64,000 bases of DNA from CAVQXR01 sp046330455 (GTDB lineage: Bacteria > Actinomycetota > Thermoleophilia > Gaiellales > Gaiellaceae). This document shows, piece after piece, positions 22,559 through 31,477 of the stretch. The stretch spans positions 124,001 through 188,000 of the forward strand of contig JAXLSU010000003.1 of NCBI GenBank assembly GCA_046330455.1, given 5' to 3'. The notes below the pieces were generated by a model. The model did no database searches and was not told the origin of the DNA. It worked only from the letters and a program-made list of their open reading frames with translations. Each line of letters opens with the position of its first letter. Positions within the stretch are counted from its first letter, which is position 1. The translations under genes and the position numbers were made by a program.

Positions 22559-23392
22559 TCAGCTGTCGCGCAGCACCGCGAGCACGAGCGGGTCGATGCG
22601 CTCCGCGCCGCGCACGCGCTCCTCGAGGTTCTCGACGCCCGCCCAGGCCTCGAGGTCTTTCGCGAGGTCGCCGGCCGAGAACCCCAGCCGGTCGAGGGTC
22701 GTTCGCAGCTCACCGGCCAGCGCCGGCTCGACGGCGAGCCACTCGTCCTCGGGCGTCTCGCCGAAGTACAGCTGATGGAGTGCGTACAGGCGCTCGAGCT
22801 CGTCGATCGGAGCGGCGTGGTCGTCGACGCGGAGGTCCACCGCGACATCCCAGCCGTCGTACCCTCCGCCCTCCTTGACGACGTAGAGCGCCGACGACTG
22901 CTGGCCGCGGCGATCACCGCCGGCGGCCTGACCTGCCTGCAGGGACGCGAGGAGGCGTTCGGCGAGCGGCCGCCCGGCCGACTCCTCGAAGGCCCGGGCG
23001 AGGGCGGACACGGTCTCGCCGGAGACGAGGATGTTGCCCTGGGCCGCGTACCCGTCGCCCGTCAGGCCGCCGGCCCAGGGGAGGCACGACGCTCCGGTGA
23101 ACGAGACAGCTCGCCCGGCGGCGTCGACGACCCCGAGCTGGCGATACTGCCGCCCGTCGTCGGCCCCGGTGAGCGAATCGACGACGTCACCGGCCGCAAG
23201 GCCGCTTCGCAGGAGCCCGAGCCCGTCCGGCCCGTAGCTCACCTTCGCGGAGGCCTGCGTGGCGATCGCCCCGACCCCGGGGGCCGCCCAGGCGACGACC
23301 GATCCCACGGCGAGGAACTTCGACTGGACGCCGACGCCCCACTCGCCGCGGGCGAGGTCGCACGCGACGATCGAGTACGTCGACGGTCTCAC
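22559..23392 (-). CDS. DUF1028 family protein
   Basis: A 277-residue DUF1028 protein (Ntn-hydrolase-like fold; function not established). It begins STYSIVACDLARGEWGVGVQSKFLAVGSVVAWA and contains GAIATQASAKVSYGPDGLGLL, GNILVSGETVSALARAFEE and LYVVKEGGGYDGWDVAVDLRVDDHAAPIDEL, all family hallmarks. A C-terminal extension of about 70 residues resembles the peptidoglycan-binding-like tail found in many members. Its GTG overlaps the stop of the upstream hydrolase gene by four bases, so the two form an operon. Confidence 0.87.
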   Translation of the reverse strand: MRPSTYSIVACDLARGEWGVGVQSKFLAVGSVVAWAAPGVGAIATQASAKVSYGPDGLGLLRSGLAAGDVVDSLTGADDGRQYRQLGVVDAAGRAVSFTGASCLPWAGGLTGDGYAAQGNILVSGETVSALARAFEESAGRPLAERLLASLQAGQAAGGDRRGQQSSALYVVKEGGGYDGWDVAVDLRVDDHAAPIDELERLYALHQLYFGETPEDEWLAVEPALAGELRTTLDRLGFSAGDLAKDLEAWAGVENLEERVRGAERIDPLVLAVLRDS

Positions 23393-24081
23393 AGCGCGAC
23401 GGTCGCGCCGGGCTCGGGCGCGATGATCTCCACGTCGGGCGCCAGCTCGCGAAGCTGCGCCGGGGTTCCGGTCAGGAGCGGGAACGTCCCGTAGTGCGAG
23501 CAGACGCAGCGGCCGCAGCCGAGCAGCTCGAGCGCCACGGCGGCCTGCTGTGGCCCCATCGTGTACCAGTCACCGATCGGCAGGATCGCGAGGTCGGGAC
23601 GGTAGATCCGGGCGATCAGCTGCATGTCGCCGAACACGCACGTGTCGCCGGCGAGGTAGATGCGAAGCCCGTTCTCGAGCTCGATCACGTAGCCAACGGG
23701 CTCGCCGACGTACCGGCCGTCGGGGGTCGAGCTGGAGTGGGAGGCCGGGGTCATCGTGAGCTTCACCCCGGCGACCTCCTGCGTGCCGCCCTTGTTCATG
23801 CCGCCCGCCGAGCCGTTCGGGTAGCCCTGCTGCTCGAGCCAGCCGGCGAGCTCGTCGATCGCCACGAGGTGCGCCCCGGACTGCCGGCCGATCGCGACCG
23901 CGTCGCTGATGTGGTCGAAGTGCGCGTGGGTGACCACGACGATGTCGGCCCGCTCGATCGTGCGCTCGTGCTCGGGACAGTTCGGGTTCTCGAGCCAGGG
24001 ATCGACGTAGATGCGCTTTCCGCCCGGCGTATCGAGCCGGAAGGAGGCGTGTCCGAGCCACGTCAGGGACGCAGATGCCAT
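23389..24081 (-). CDS. Metal-dependent hydrolase, metallo-beta-lactamase fold (UPF0173-like)
   Basis: A 230-residue protein starting SLTWLGHASFRLDTPGGKRIYVDPW and carrying the di-metal motif THAHFDHISDAV near residue 52, with further ligands in PASHSS, LAGDTCVFGDM and CSHYGTF. This is the UPF0173/YtkL-type metallo-beta-lactamase pattern. Substrate unknown. ATG 24081 has a clear ribosome binding site (GGAGG seven bases upstream on the minus strand). First gene of a two-gene unit with DUF1028. Confidence 0.9.
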   Translation of the reverse strand: MASASLTWLGHASFRLDTPGGKRIYVDPWLENPNCPEHERTIERADIVVVTHAHFDHISDAVAIGRQSGAHLVAIDELAGWLEQQGYPNGSAGGMNKGGTQEVAGVKLTMTPASHSSSTPDGRYVGEPVGYVIELENGLRIYLAGDTCVFGDMQLIARIYRPDLAILPIGDWYTMGPQQAAVALELLGCGRCVCSHYGTFPLLTGTPAQLRELAPDVEIIAPEPGATVAL

Positions 24082-24150
24082 GTCTTGATCCTCCGTTCGA
24101 GGGGTTTTCGTTGACGCTTGCAGCCCGCGTCGTGTACTGGAAGAGCAGGG

Positions 24151-24549
24151 ATGTCGGGGGCGGCGTTGATACGGGCGAGGATAGTCGAGCGATCGCGGCA
24201 GGACGGGTTCACGCTGATCGAGATGCTCGTCGTGCTGGCCGTGCTCGCGATTCTGCTCGCGATCGCGGTGCCGGCGATGCTCGGGCAGCGGGAACGGGCA
24301 AAGGACGCGGCGGCGAGCGCGAACGTCCGCCAGGCGATCCCGGCGGTCGAGGCCTACCACCAGGATCACGGCACCTACGTCGGCATGACCGTCCCGACCC
24401 TTCGGGCGAGCTACGACAGCGGGCTGGCGCCGTCGACCGTCCTCGGCGCGCTCGCCCCTGACGCCTACTGTGTCCAGGCGACCGTCGACGGGCACACGTG
24501 GCACGTGAACGGGCCGGGCGGGCCCGACGTGCTCGCCGGCTCGTGCTGA
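24151..24549 (+). CDS. Orphan type IV pilin-like protein
   Basis: A 132-residue class III-signal protein: a basic leader ending in Gly followed by the prepilin N-terminus (QDG/FTLIEMLVVLAVLAIL), Glu at +5, then a long hydrophobic helix and a small globular domain with two Cys (AYCVQA and the C-terminal GSC), likely disulfide-bonded. ATG 24151 is chosen over TTG 24118 because GGAAGAG lies five bases upstream. No pilus assembly, prepilin peptidase or secretion genes are nearby, so it depends on machinery elsewhere. Could be a pseudopilin of a type II secretion-like or competence system. Confidence 0.82.
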   Translation: MSGAALIRARIVERSRQDGFTLIEMLVVLAVLAILLAIAVPAMLGQRERAKDAAASANVRQAIPAVEAYHQDHGTYVGMTVPTLRASYDSGLAPSTVLGALAPDAYCVQATVDGHTWHVNGPGGPDVLAGSC

Positions 24550-24552
24550 TTG

Positions 24553-25179
24553 CTACTCGAGCGGCCAGCCGGGCCGGGTCATCCGGAAGATGTCGGTGAC
24601 CCGGGCGTAGAGGTCGGCGTACCCGAGTCGGGCGATCGGGTCGAGTCGGCGCACGTCGACGAGGCCGTCGACGAGCACGTCGTCCCGGATGTGCACGCCG
24701 ATCACCTCGCCGAAGACGACCGTGTTCGGGTCGTCCGAGCCGGGCACCGGCAGGTCGACGGTCGTGACGAGACGGCACTCGAAGTTCGCCGGGCTCTCGT
24801 CGACGAGTGGAACGTCGATCAGCCGTGCCGGCCGCTTTGTCAGCCCGGCAAGCTCGATCTCGTCGGTTCCGGGTGGAGCCGGCGCGCTCGTGAGGTTCAC
24901 CTGTTCGCGCAGCTCCCAGGTGGCCAGGTTGAATCCGAACTCGCCGGTCTCGAGGACGTTGCGCAGCGAGTCCTTCTGGCCGCCCGCAGCGTGAGGGCCC
25001 GTGAGGGCGAACATGACTCGCGGCGGCACGTACGAGACGGCGTTGAAGAACGAGAAGGGCGCGAGATTGACGTGGCCGTCGGCGCCGCGCGAGGAGATCC
25101 AGCCGATCGGGCGCGGGACAACGAGTTGATTGAAAGGGCTGTGCGGGAGCCCGTGGCCGTCGGCGGGACGGTAGAACAC
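24553..25179 (-). CDS. Flavin reductase family protein (FMN-binding split barrel)
   Basis: A 208-residue protein with the flavin reductase-like FMN-binding pattern: LVVPRPIGWISSRGADGHVNLAPFSFFNAVSYVPPRVMF near the N-terminus, KDSLRNVLETGEFGFNLAT, and HIRDDVLVDGLVDVRRLDPIARLG near the C-terminus. It likely binds FMN and may reduce flavin for a monooxygenase or act as an oxidoreductase itself. GTG 25179 is preceded by TAGGCT with a six-base gap, a leaderless arrangement. Convergent with the pilin gene, stops three bases apart. Confidence 0.87.
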   Translation of the reverse strand: MFYRPADGHGLPHSPFNQLVVPRPIGWISSRGADGHVNLAPFSFFNAVSYVPPRVMFALTGPHAAGGQKDSLRNVLETGEFGFNLATWELREQVNLTSAPAPPGTDEIELAGLTKRPARLIDVPLVDESPANFECRLVTTVDLPVPGSDDPNTVVFGEVIGVHIRDDVLVDGLVDVRRLDPIARLGYADLYARVTDIFRMTRPGWPLE

Positions 25180-25185
25180 GGCGCA

Positions 25186-25191
25186 AGCCTA
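25186..25191 (-). promoter_or_regulatory. -10 element for leaderless flavin reductase transcript
   Basis: Minus-strand TAGGCT, six bases before GTG 25179. Confidence 0.5.
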
Positions 25192-25206
25192 GCCGTCGGG
25201 CGAGGG

Positions 25207-25234
25207 CCGGCCCGGACGGGGCCGAACGGGCCGG
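25207..25234 (-). terminator. Hairpin at the 3' end of the nuo operon
   Basis: Eight-base-pair GC stem (CCGGCCCG / CGGGCCGG on the plus strand) with a 12-base loop, starting two bases after the nuoN stop codon. No U-run follows. A reasonable end point for the long nuo transcript. Confidence 0.5.
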
Positions 25235-25235
25235 G

Positions 25236-26708
25236 TCAGAACGGGAAGGGCAGGAAGGCGACCGCGTCTGCGGCGAAGCCCATGAGCTGATCCACGACGA
25301 CGAACGACCCGATCCCGACGACGACGCCGAGCCCGATCGCGAGGTCGAGCGCCCGGTCTCTCGGCGGCGAGCCACCCGCGGCGACGGCGGCCAACGAAAC
25401 GCCTCGCAGGTACACGGCCCGTACGACGGCGAGGTAGTAGTAGACGGAGACCGCGGTGAGCACCGCGCCGATGATCATCAGCCAGACCCAGCCCCGGTCG
25501 TAGAGGGCCGAGAACGCGTACAGCTTTCCGAAGAAGATCCCCATCGGCGGGAGGCCGATGAACCCGAACATCGCGATTGCGAGCGCGATGCCGTGGTACG
25601 GGCGCTCCCAGCCGAGCCCGGCCAGCTCGTCGAGCCCCACCCTTCGGTTGAGCTCGCGCTCGCGCGCGGCGACGACGCCGAAGGCGGTGACGGTCAGCCC
25701 GGCGTAGGGGATCAGGTAGTACAGGAGGGCGCGGCCGCCGAGCTCGTTGCCTGCCGCGAGCGGCATCAGCAGGAAGCCCGCGTGCGAGATGCTCGAGTAG
25801 GCGAGCAGCCGCTTGAGGTCGCGCTGGGCGAGGGCGGCGAGGTTTCCCCAGAGAAGCGACGCGACCGAGAGAACCGCGAGCGCGATCGTCCAGAGCGTGG
25901 CATCGTCCGGAAACGCGGTCGTGAGCACGCGCAGGGTCAGGACGGCCGCAGCGACCTTCGTCGCGCTCGCCATCAGCGCCGTGACAGGCGTGGGGGCGCC
26001 CTCGTAGACGTCGGGTGTCCACTGGTGAAACGGCGCGGCCGAGAGCTTGAAGCCGAGACCGACGAGCAGCAGCGCGAGCCCGGCGGCGAGCAGGGTCGGG
26101 TCGGCGTCGCCGGCCGCGGCGGCGATGGCCGCGTACCCGACCTCTCCGGTTGCGCCGAACACGAGTGCGAGCCCGAACAGCAGCAGCGCGGAGCTGAAGC
26201 TGCCGGCGATCAGGTACTTGAGCCCCGACTCGAGCGCGATCGTGCGGTCGAGGGTGATCGCACAGAGGATGTAGAGCGAGATCGAGAACCATTCGAGGCC
26301 GAGAAACAGCGAGACGAGGTCGTTCGACGCGACGAAGATCGCCATGCCGCCCACCGCCGACAGCAGGAGCAGGTAGTACTCGGCCCGCCGCTCGGTGTCG
26401 TCTCGCTCGCGCAGCCCGAGGAACACGGCCCCGAGCCCGGCGAGGAAGAGGACGACCTGGGAGAGATCGGCAAGGCGATCGCTGCGCAGCGCCCCGGCGA
26501 GGATGTCGCTGCCGCCGTCGTCGTTCACGAACAGCGCGATCGCCTGGGCCGTGGCACCGGCGAGCGTGAGCACGGCCCCTATCGCACCGAAGGCGTTCCG
26601 TCGTGCCGGCTCGAGGAACGGCGCGACGAGCATGATCACGGCCATGCCACCGAGGATCGCGAGGTACGGGGAGAGCGCGGCCCAGTCGATCGTCGGCGTG
26701 TCGATCAT
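25236..26708 (-). CDS. nuoN: NADH-quinone oxidoreductase subunit N
   Basis: Antiporter-like proton-pumping membrane subunit of complex I, 490 residues with about 14 hydrophobic helices. Family marks: LFLGLEWFSISLYILCA near residue 130 (conserved Glu of the pump), FKLSAAPFHQWTPDVYEGAPTPVTALMASATKVAA near 235 (pump lysines), LLAYSSISHAGFLL near 305, and GLPPMGIFFGKLYAF near 395. Last gene of the operon; its ATG shares one base with the nuoM stop. Confidence 0.97.
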   Translation of the reverse strand: MIDTPTIDWAALSPYLAILGGMAVIMLVAPFLEPARRNAFGAIGAVLTLAGATAQAIALFVNDDGGSDILAGALRSDRLADLSQVVLFLAGLGAVFLGLRERDDTERRAEYYLLLLSAVGGMAIFVASNDLVSLFLGLEWFSISLYILCAITLDRTIALESGLKYLIAGSFSSALLLFGLALVFGATGEVGYAAIAAAAGDADPTLLAAGLALLLVGLGFKLSAAPFHQWTPDVYEGAPTPVTALMASATKVAAAVLTLRVLTTAFPDDATLWTIALAVLSVASLLWGNLAALAQRDLKRLLAYSSISHAGFLLMPLAAGNELGGRALLYYLIPYAGLTVTAFGVVAARERELNRRVGLDELAGLGWERPYHGIALAIAMFGFIGLPPMGIFFGKLYAFSALYDRGWVWLMIIGAVLTAVSVYYYLAVVRAVYLRGVSLAAVAAGGSPPRDRALDLAIGLGVVVGIGSFVVVDQLMGFAADAVAFLPFPF

Positions 26709-28159
26709 CAGGGCGTCTCCTCGAAGCCGGAGGAGACCGTTGCCCCCGGCTCACCGGGGAAGTTGCGGTCTGTGACCGCCGCCGGCCAGAAGCTGAGAAA
26801 GAGGAGCGTCGCGACGAGCGGGAGCAGCACCGCGAGCTCGCCGGGCCGGAGGTCGCGCTGCCGGTCGTCGACCGCGGAGCCCCTGCGGCCGTGGAGCACG
26901 GCCGAGATCGCCCGCAGCATGTACATCGCCGCGAGCACGATCGCGATCGCCCCGACGACCGCCCAGCCCCAGCCGATCGTGAAGATCCCGTTCAGGACGA
27001 GAAACTCGGCCGCGAACGCACTGGAGCCCGGCACGGCGAGCGCGATCACCCCGAGCGTGATCAGCACCGTGGCGAGGATCGGGCGGCCCTTCGCCATCCC
27101 GCCGAGGCTCGCGAACGCGTCGGTCTGCGTGCGGCTCTCGATGCAGCCCGCGAGGAAGAACAGGGCCGCCGAGATCAGGCCGTGGTTGACCATCTGGAGA
27201 ATCGCGCCGTTGATCCCCGAGTCGTTGATCGCGAACAGGCCGATCACGATCAAGGACATCTGGGCGAGGCTCGAGTACGCGATCACGCCCCGGAAGTCGG
27301 GCTGACGGAACGCGAGCAGCGAGCCGTAGACGAGCCCGATCGTGGCGAGGGCGAGGATCGTGTCCCGCATCGTCGCGGTCGGCTCGGGGAAGATCGGGAT
27401 TGCGATCCGCAGGAAGCCGTACGCCGCCGTCTTCGAGATCACGCCCGAGAGGAGGGCGGCCACCTCGGGTGATGCCTGCCGGTAGGCGTCGGGCAGCCAA
27501 CCGTGGAACGGCCAGAGCGGCGCCTTGATCCCGAACGCGATCGCGAAGCCGAGGAACATGGCGAGGCTGCCGCTCGTGCCCATCTCCGTGAGGTCGAACG
27601 TGCCCTGGCTCAGGCCGAGCGCGACGACGGCGACGAGCATGAGCAGCGAGCCGGCCATCGTGTAGATGAGGAACTTGATCGTCGCGACCCGGCTGTTCGG
27701 CCCGCCCCAGACGTCGATCAGCACGTAGAGCGGAATCAGCATCGCCTCGAAGAACGCATAGAAGACGACGAGGTCCTGGGCGAGGAACACGCCGACGGTG
27801 GCGCCGACGAGCAGGAGCAGGAGCCCGGCGTACGCTCGGCCCTTCTCGCGCCCGGCCCGGAGGGCGTAGGCGATCGCGGCGAATCCCACGCCGACGGTGA
27901 GGCCGATCAGCCAGAGCGAGAAGCCGTAGGCCCCGACCTTGTACGAGATACCGAGGTCGGACGACCACACCGCCTCGGTCTCGAACTGCAGACCCGGCGT
28001 CCCGTAATCGAAGGTGGAGACCGCCGCGATCCAGAGCCCGAGCTCGGCGGCGGCGACGAGGAGCGCGAAGAAGAGCGCCTGCCGCCCGCTTCGCCACGGG
28101 AGCAGCCACGTGACGAGCGCGCCGGCGATGGGGACGAAGATGAGAAGCGTCGAGAGCAC
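26708..28159 (-). CDS. nuoM: NADH-quinone oxidoreductase subunit M
   Basis: Antiporter-like pump subunit of complex I, 483 residues. Visible: FYAFFEAMLIPLYVLIDVWG near residue 135 (conserved pump Glu), KAPLWPFHGWLPDAYRQASPEVAALLSGVISKTAAYGFLR near 230-265 (lysines and the H-P-x-L/W loop), and VIAYSSLAQMSLIVIG near 305. GTG 28159 follows nuoL by seven bases. Confidence 0.97.
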   Translation of the reverse strand: MLSTLLIFVPIAGALVTWLLPWRSGRQALFFALLVAAAELGLWIAAVSTFDYGTPGLQFETEAVWSSDLGISYKVGAYGFSLWLIGLTVGVGFAAIAYALRAGREKGRAYAGLLLLLVGATVGVFLAQDLVVFYAFFEAMLIPLYVLIDVWGGPNSRVATIKFLIYTMAGSLLMLVAVVALGLSQGTFDLTEMGTSGSLAMFLGFAIAFGIKAPLWPFHGWLPDAYRQASPEVAALLSGVISKTAAYGFLRIAIPIFPEPTATMRDTILALATIGLVYGSLLAFRQPDFRGVIAYSSLAQMSLIVIGLFAINDSGINGAILQMVNHGLISAALFFLAGCIESRTQTDAFASLGGMAKGRPILATVLITLGVIALAVPGSSAFAAEFLVLNGIFTIGWGWAVVGAIAIVLAAMYMLRAISAVLHGRRGSAVDDRQRDLRPGELAVLLPLVATLLFLSFWPAAVTDRNFPGEPGATVSSGFEETP

Positions 28160-28166
28160 GTCGCTG

Positions 28167-30068
28167 CTACCGCACCACGATGAAGACGAGGAGGATGATC
28201 GCGGCGGCGAGCGCGATCAGGGTCGCGTAGGCCCGCAGCTGTCCTGACTGGGTCGCTGCCAGGCGCCGGCCGAGATCGAGGATCGAGCCCGCGAACGAGC
28301 CGATGGGGCGAAGGATGACGGGCCCCTCGAGCCGTCTCGCGAGCCCGTTCGCGATCTCGTCGGCAGGCCGGTAGAAGACGATGTCGTAGCCCTCGTCGAA
28401 GTAGAGCTTGTGCTCGAGCGCGGTCGTGAAGCCAGGCATCCAGCGCCGGGCCCGTGCGGGCAGGTCGCTCGGACGACCCCAGGCCTTCCAGGCGATCGCG
28501 ATCCCGACGAGCGTGACCCCGACCGCGAGGATCGACGAGAGCGCCTGCATCCAGCCCTCTGGGTGCACGAGCGGCTCGGCGACGGGATCGAGGAAGTCGT
28601 CGACGGCCGTCCAGCCGCCGGGAACCTGGATCCAGCCGCCGACGATCGAGAGCACGGCGAGGATCGCAACCGGCCACATCATCGACAGCGGGCCCTCGAA
28701 GCGCTCCCTGTGGACGTGCGGCGCCTCGGGCGAGCGCTTGCCGCGGAAGACGATCAGGTAGAGCTTGAAGGCGTACACCGCCGTGAGGAACGCGCCGGCG
28801 ATCGCCATCACGAAGAGCGCGTAGCCGAGCGGGCCCGCGGCGAGCGTGTTCGCGATGATCTCGTCCTTCGAGAAGAAGCCGGCGAGCGGCGGGATCCCCG
28901 CAAGGGCGAGCGTCCCGATCAGGAACAGCTGCATCGTCCGCGGCAGCTCGCGGCCGAGCCCGCCCATCTTCCGGATGTCCTGCTCGCCGGAGAGCGCGTG
29001 GATGACGATGCCGGCCGTCATGAACAGCAGCGCCTTGAAGAAGGCATGCGTCATCAGGTGGAACATGCCGCCGCCGAACGCCCCGATCCCGGCGGCGACG
29101 AACATGTAGCCGATCTGGCTCATCGTCGAGTACGCGATCACGCGCTTGATGTCGGTCTGGACGAGGGCGATCAGGCCGGCGACGAGCAGCGTCGCTCCGC
29201 CGAGCACGGCGGCCGTGTGGAGGATGTCGGGAGCGAGCTCGAAGAGCCCGCTCGTCCGCGCGATCAGGTACACGCCGGCGGTGACCATCGTCGCGGCGTG
29301 GATGAGGGCGCTGACCGGGGTCGGGCCCTCCATCGCATCCGGAAGCCACGTGTGGAGCGGCAGCTGGGCCGACTTCGCGACCGCGCCGCCGAGCAGCCCG
29401 AGCGCGATCAGGATCGCGATCGTGCCGCCCGGCTCGATGACCTCATCCGCGATCGAGAAGACGTTCGCGAAGTCGAGCGTGCCGGTCTGCTGGACGAGCA
29501 GGAACAGCGCGAGAGCGAAGGTCGCGTCGCCGAACGCGTTGACGATGAACGCCTTCTTGCCGGCCGTGATCGCGGCCGGCCGCTGGTGCCAGAAGTTGAT
29601 CAGCAGGTACGACGAGAGCCCGACCAGGCCCCAGCCGGCGAGCAGGAACAGGAGGTTCCCTGACTGGACGAGGAGCAGCATCGAGAAGACGAAGAAGGCC
29701 TTGTAGGCGTGGTAGCGCCGCTCCTCGTCGTCGCCCTTCATGTACCCGACGGCGTAGGCGAGGATCAGGAAGCCGACCCCGGAGACGACGAGCATCATGA
29801 ACACCGAAAGCGGGTCGACGACGATCTCGAACCCGACCTCGAGGTTTCCGGCCGAGATCCAGGTCCACAGCGTCGAGAAGTGCGAGCGATGCTCGGGCTC
29901 CTCGCCGAGCAGGCGCGCGAGGACGTAGGCCGACGTCCCGAGCGAGACGAGCACGGACGCCGACGCGACAAGGCCCGCGTGGCGGCCCGAGATCCGGTTG
30001 CCGAGCAGGGAGAGCAGCACCACCGCGACGGCGGGTGCAAAGAGGGCGATCCAGGCAGCGGTGATCAC
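28167..30068 (-). CDS. nuoL: NADH-quinone oxidoreductase subunit L
   Basis: Largest pump subunit of complex I, 633 residues, with about 16 helices and the C-terminal lateral helix that clamps M and N. Family blocks: MLVVSGVGFLILAYAVGYM, WGLVGLSSYLLINFW near 140 (pump Glu region of L is Asp/Glu), KSAQLPLHTWLPDAMEGPTPVSALIHAATMVTAGVYL near 230-265, and VIAYSTMSQIGYMFVAAG. GTG 30068 (GTG ATC ACC) starts 22 bases after nuoK. Confidence 0.97.
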   Translation of the reverse strand: MITAAWIALFAPAVAVVLLSLLGNRISGRHAGLVASASVLVSLGTSAYVLARLLGEEPEHRSHFSTLWTWISAGNLEVGFEIVVDPLSVFMMLVVSGVGFLILAYAVGYMKGDDEERRYHAYKAFFVFSMLLLVQSGNLLFLLAGWGLVGLSSYLLINFWHQRPAAITAGKKAFIVNAFGDATFALALFLLVQQTGTLDFANVFSIADEVIEPGGTIAILIALGLLGGAVAKSAQLPLHTWLPDAMEGPTPVSALIHAATMVTAGVYLIARTSGLFELAPDILHTAAVLGGATLLVAGLIALVQTDIKRVIAYSTMSQIGYMFVAAGIGAFGGGMFHLMTHAFFKALLFMTAGIVIHALSGEQDIRKMGGLGRELPRTMQLFLIGTLALAGIPPLAGFFSKDEIIANTLAAGPLGYALFVMAIAGAFLTAVYAFKLYLIVFRGKRSPEAPHVHRERFEGPLSMMWPVAILAVLSIVGGWIQVPGGWTAVDDFLDPVAEPLVHPEGWMQALSSILAVGVTLVGIAIAWKAWGRPSDLPARARRWMPGFTTALEHKLYFDEGYDIVFYRPADEIANGLARRLEGPVILRPIGSFAGSILDLGRRLAATQSGQLRAYATLIALAAAIILLVFIVVR

Positions 30069-30090
30069 GTGGCGACACGCCCCATCGCGG

Positions 30091-30399
30091 TCATCCCTTC
30101 AGCTCCGTCAGGCTGTCCACGTCGAGCTCGAGCCGCTGGCGCTTCATGGCGACGATCAGCCCGAGGCCGACGACGACCTCGGCCGCCGCGACGACCATCA
30201 CCGCGAGGGCGAAGATCTGGCCGGCCTGGTTGCCGGTGTGGCGCGCGAAGGCGATCAGGGCGAGATTCCCGGCGTTCAGCATGATCTCGAGTGCGAGCAG
30301 GACGATCAGCGGGCTGCGCCTGACGAGCACGCCGACGGCTCCCGTTGCGAGCAGCACGACGGAGAGCACGAGGTAGGCGGCGATTCCCGGGCCGAGCAT
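30091..30399 (-). CDS. nuoK: NADH-quinone oxidoreductase subunit K
   Basis: Small three-helix membrane subunit (102 residues) of the complex I proton channel region. Conserved acidic residues are present in LLALEIMLNAGNL and VMVVAAAEVVVGLGLIV, the Glu residues that line the E-channel. ATG 30399 shares one base with the nuoJ stop. Confidence 0.97.
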   Translation of the reverse strand: MLGPGIAAYLVLSVVLLATGAVGVLVRRSPLIVLLALEIMLNAGNLALIAFARHTGNQAGQIFALAVMVVAAAEVVVGLGLIVAMKRQRLELDVDSLTELKG

Positions 30400-30986
30400 C
30401 AGGCGGCCTCCTGCTCGTCCCGCTCGGACAGCTCCCCGCGGGTACGCAGATCACGGCGTACTCCCGAGCCGAGGATCACGCCGCCGACCGCACCGACGAG
30501 CAGCACGATCGAGGTCACCTCGAAGGCGATCAGGTAGTCGGAGAGGAACAGGGCGCCGATCTCGCGTGGGCTGCCGAACGAGCCCGAGATCTCCGCGGCG
30601 TTCGCGAGCGTCCCGCCCGCCTCGCTCGCGACGACGACGACGACCTCGACGAAGATCGCAAGGCACGCGACGAGCGCCGCCGTCCGGGCGAGCGAGCGGC
30701 CGCCCGAGAACGGCGTGTCGGCACGTCCGCCGAGGTACGCGATCACGAACAGGAACATCACCATCACCGCGCCCGCGTAGACGAGCACCTGCGCCGCCGC
30801 GACGAACTCCGCCGAGAGGAGCAGGTACAGGACGGCCAGCGAGCCGAGGTTGAGGATCAGGGCGAGCGCGCTGTAGAACGGGTTCGAGAAGAGCACGACC
30901 GCGAACCCGGAGGCGAGGAGGCCCAGGCCGGCCACGACCCAGATCACCCAGACCATGATCTCCCCTGCCTGGCTCGCGAGGATCAC
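30399..30986 (-). CDS. nuoJ: NADH-quinone oxidoreductase subunit J
   Basis: Membrane subunit of 195 residues with five predicted helices. Conserved: LFSNPFYSALALILNLGSLAVLYLLLSAEFVAAAQVLVYAGAVMVMFLFVI (given here in pieces: the region about residues 28-78), and EVTSIVLLVGAVGGVIL near 160. The start is GTG 30986, whose last bases form GTGA with the stop of nuoI; the frame further upstream is antisense-like nuoI overlap. Confidence 0.95.
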   Translation of the reverse strand: MILASQAGEIMVWVIWVVAGLGLLASGFAVVLFSNPFYSALALILNLGSLAVLYLLLSAEFVAAAQVLVYAGAVMVMFLFVIAYLGGRADTPFSGGRSLARTAALVACLAIFVEVVVVVASEAGGTLANAAEISGSFGSPREIGALFLSDYLIAFEVTSIVLLVGAVGGVILGSGVRRDLRTRGELSERDEQEAA

Positions 30987-31477
30987 GAGCTCACCTTCCA
31001 GACGGGCTCGGGAGTGTCGTAGAGGCCCGGATCGGCGACCGGCACGGTCTTGATCGGGGGCTCGAGCAGCATGTCCTTCGTGTACACGAGGTCGTCGCGC
31101 GAGTACTCGGCGAGCTCGAACTCGTTCCCGAGCGTGATCGCGTCGAACGGGCAGGCGAGCTCGCAGTACCCGCAGAAGATGCAGCGCGAGAGGTTGATCT
31201 CGTAGATCCGCGCATACCGCTCCCCCGGCGAGACGCGGTTGTCGGGATCGTTCTCGGCCGCGACGACGCGGATGCAGTCCGCCGGGCAGGCCGCAGCACA
31301 GAGCGAGCACCCGACGCACTTCTCGAGCCCGTTCTCGTGCCGGTTCAGCCGGTGCCGCCCGCGGAAGCGCGGATAGACCGGGCGCTTGTGCTCCGGGTAC
31401 TGCTGCGTGATCGGCTTCTTGAAGATCTGCCGGAAGGTGGTGGCGAACCCCTTGAGCGTCCCGAGCGGTTGTGCCAT
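30983..31477 (-). CDS. nuoI: NADH-quinone oxidoreductase subunit I
   Basis: Peripheral-arm ferredoxin-like subunit, 164 residues, carrying clusters N6a and N6b. Both 4Fe-4S motifs are intact: CVGCSLCAAACP (near residue 55) and CIFCGYCELACP (near 98). It passes electrons from NuoG to NuoB. ATG 31477 overlaps the nuoH stop (TGATG). Confidence 0.97.
   Translation of the reverse strand: MAQPLGTLKGFATTFRQIFKKPITQQYPEHKRPVYPRFRGRHRLNRHENGLEKCVGCSLCAAACPADCIRVVAAENDPDNRVSPGERYARIYEINLSRCIFCGYCELACPFDAITLGNEFELAEYSRDDLVYTKDMLLEPPIKTVPVADPGLYDTPEPVWKVSS

Noticed and set aside
25593..27305. Long plus-strand frame opposite nuoN and nuoM
   Set aside because: Antisense shadow with no domain and highly charged low-complexity composition; nuoN/nuoM are unambiguous.
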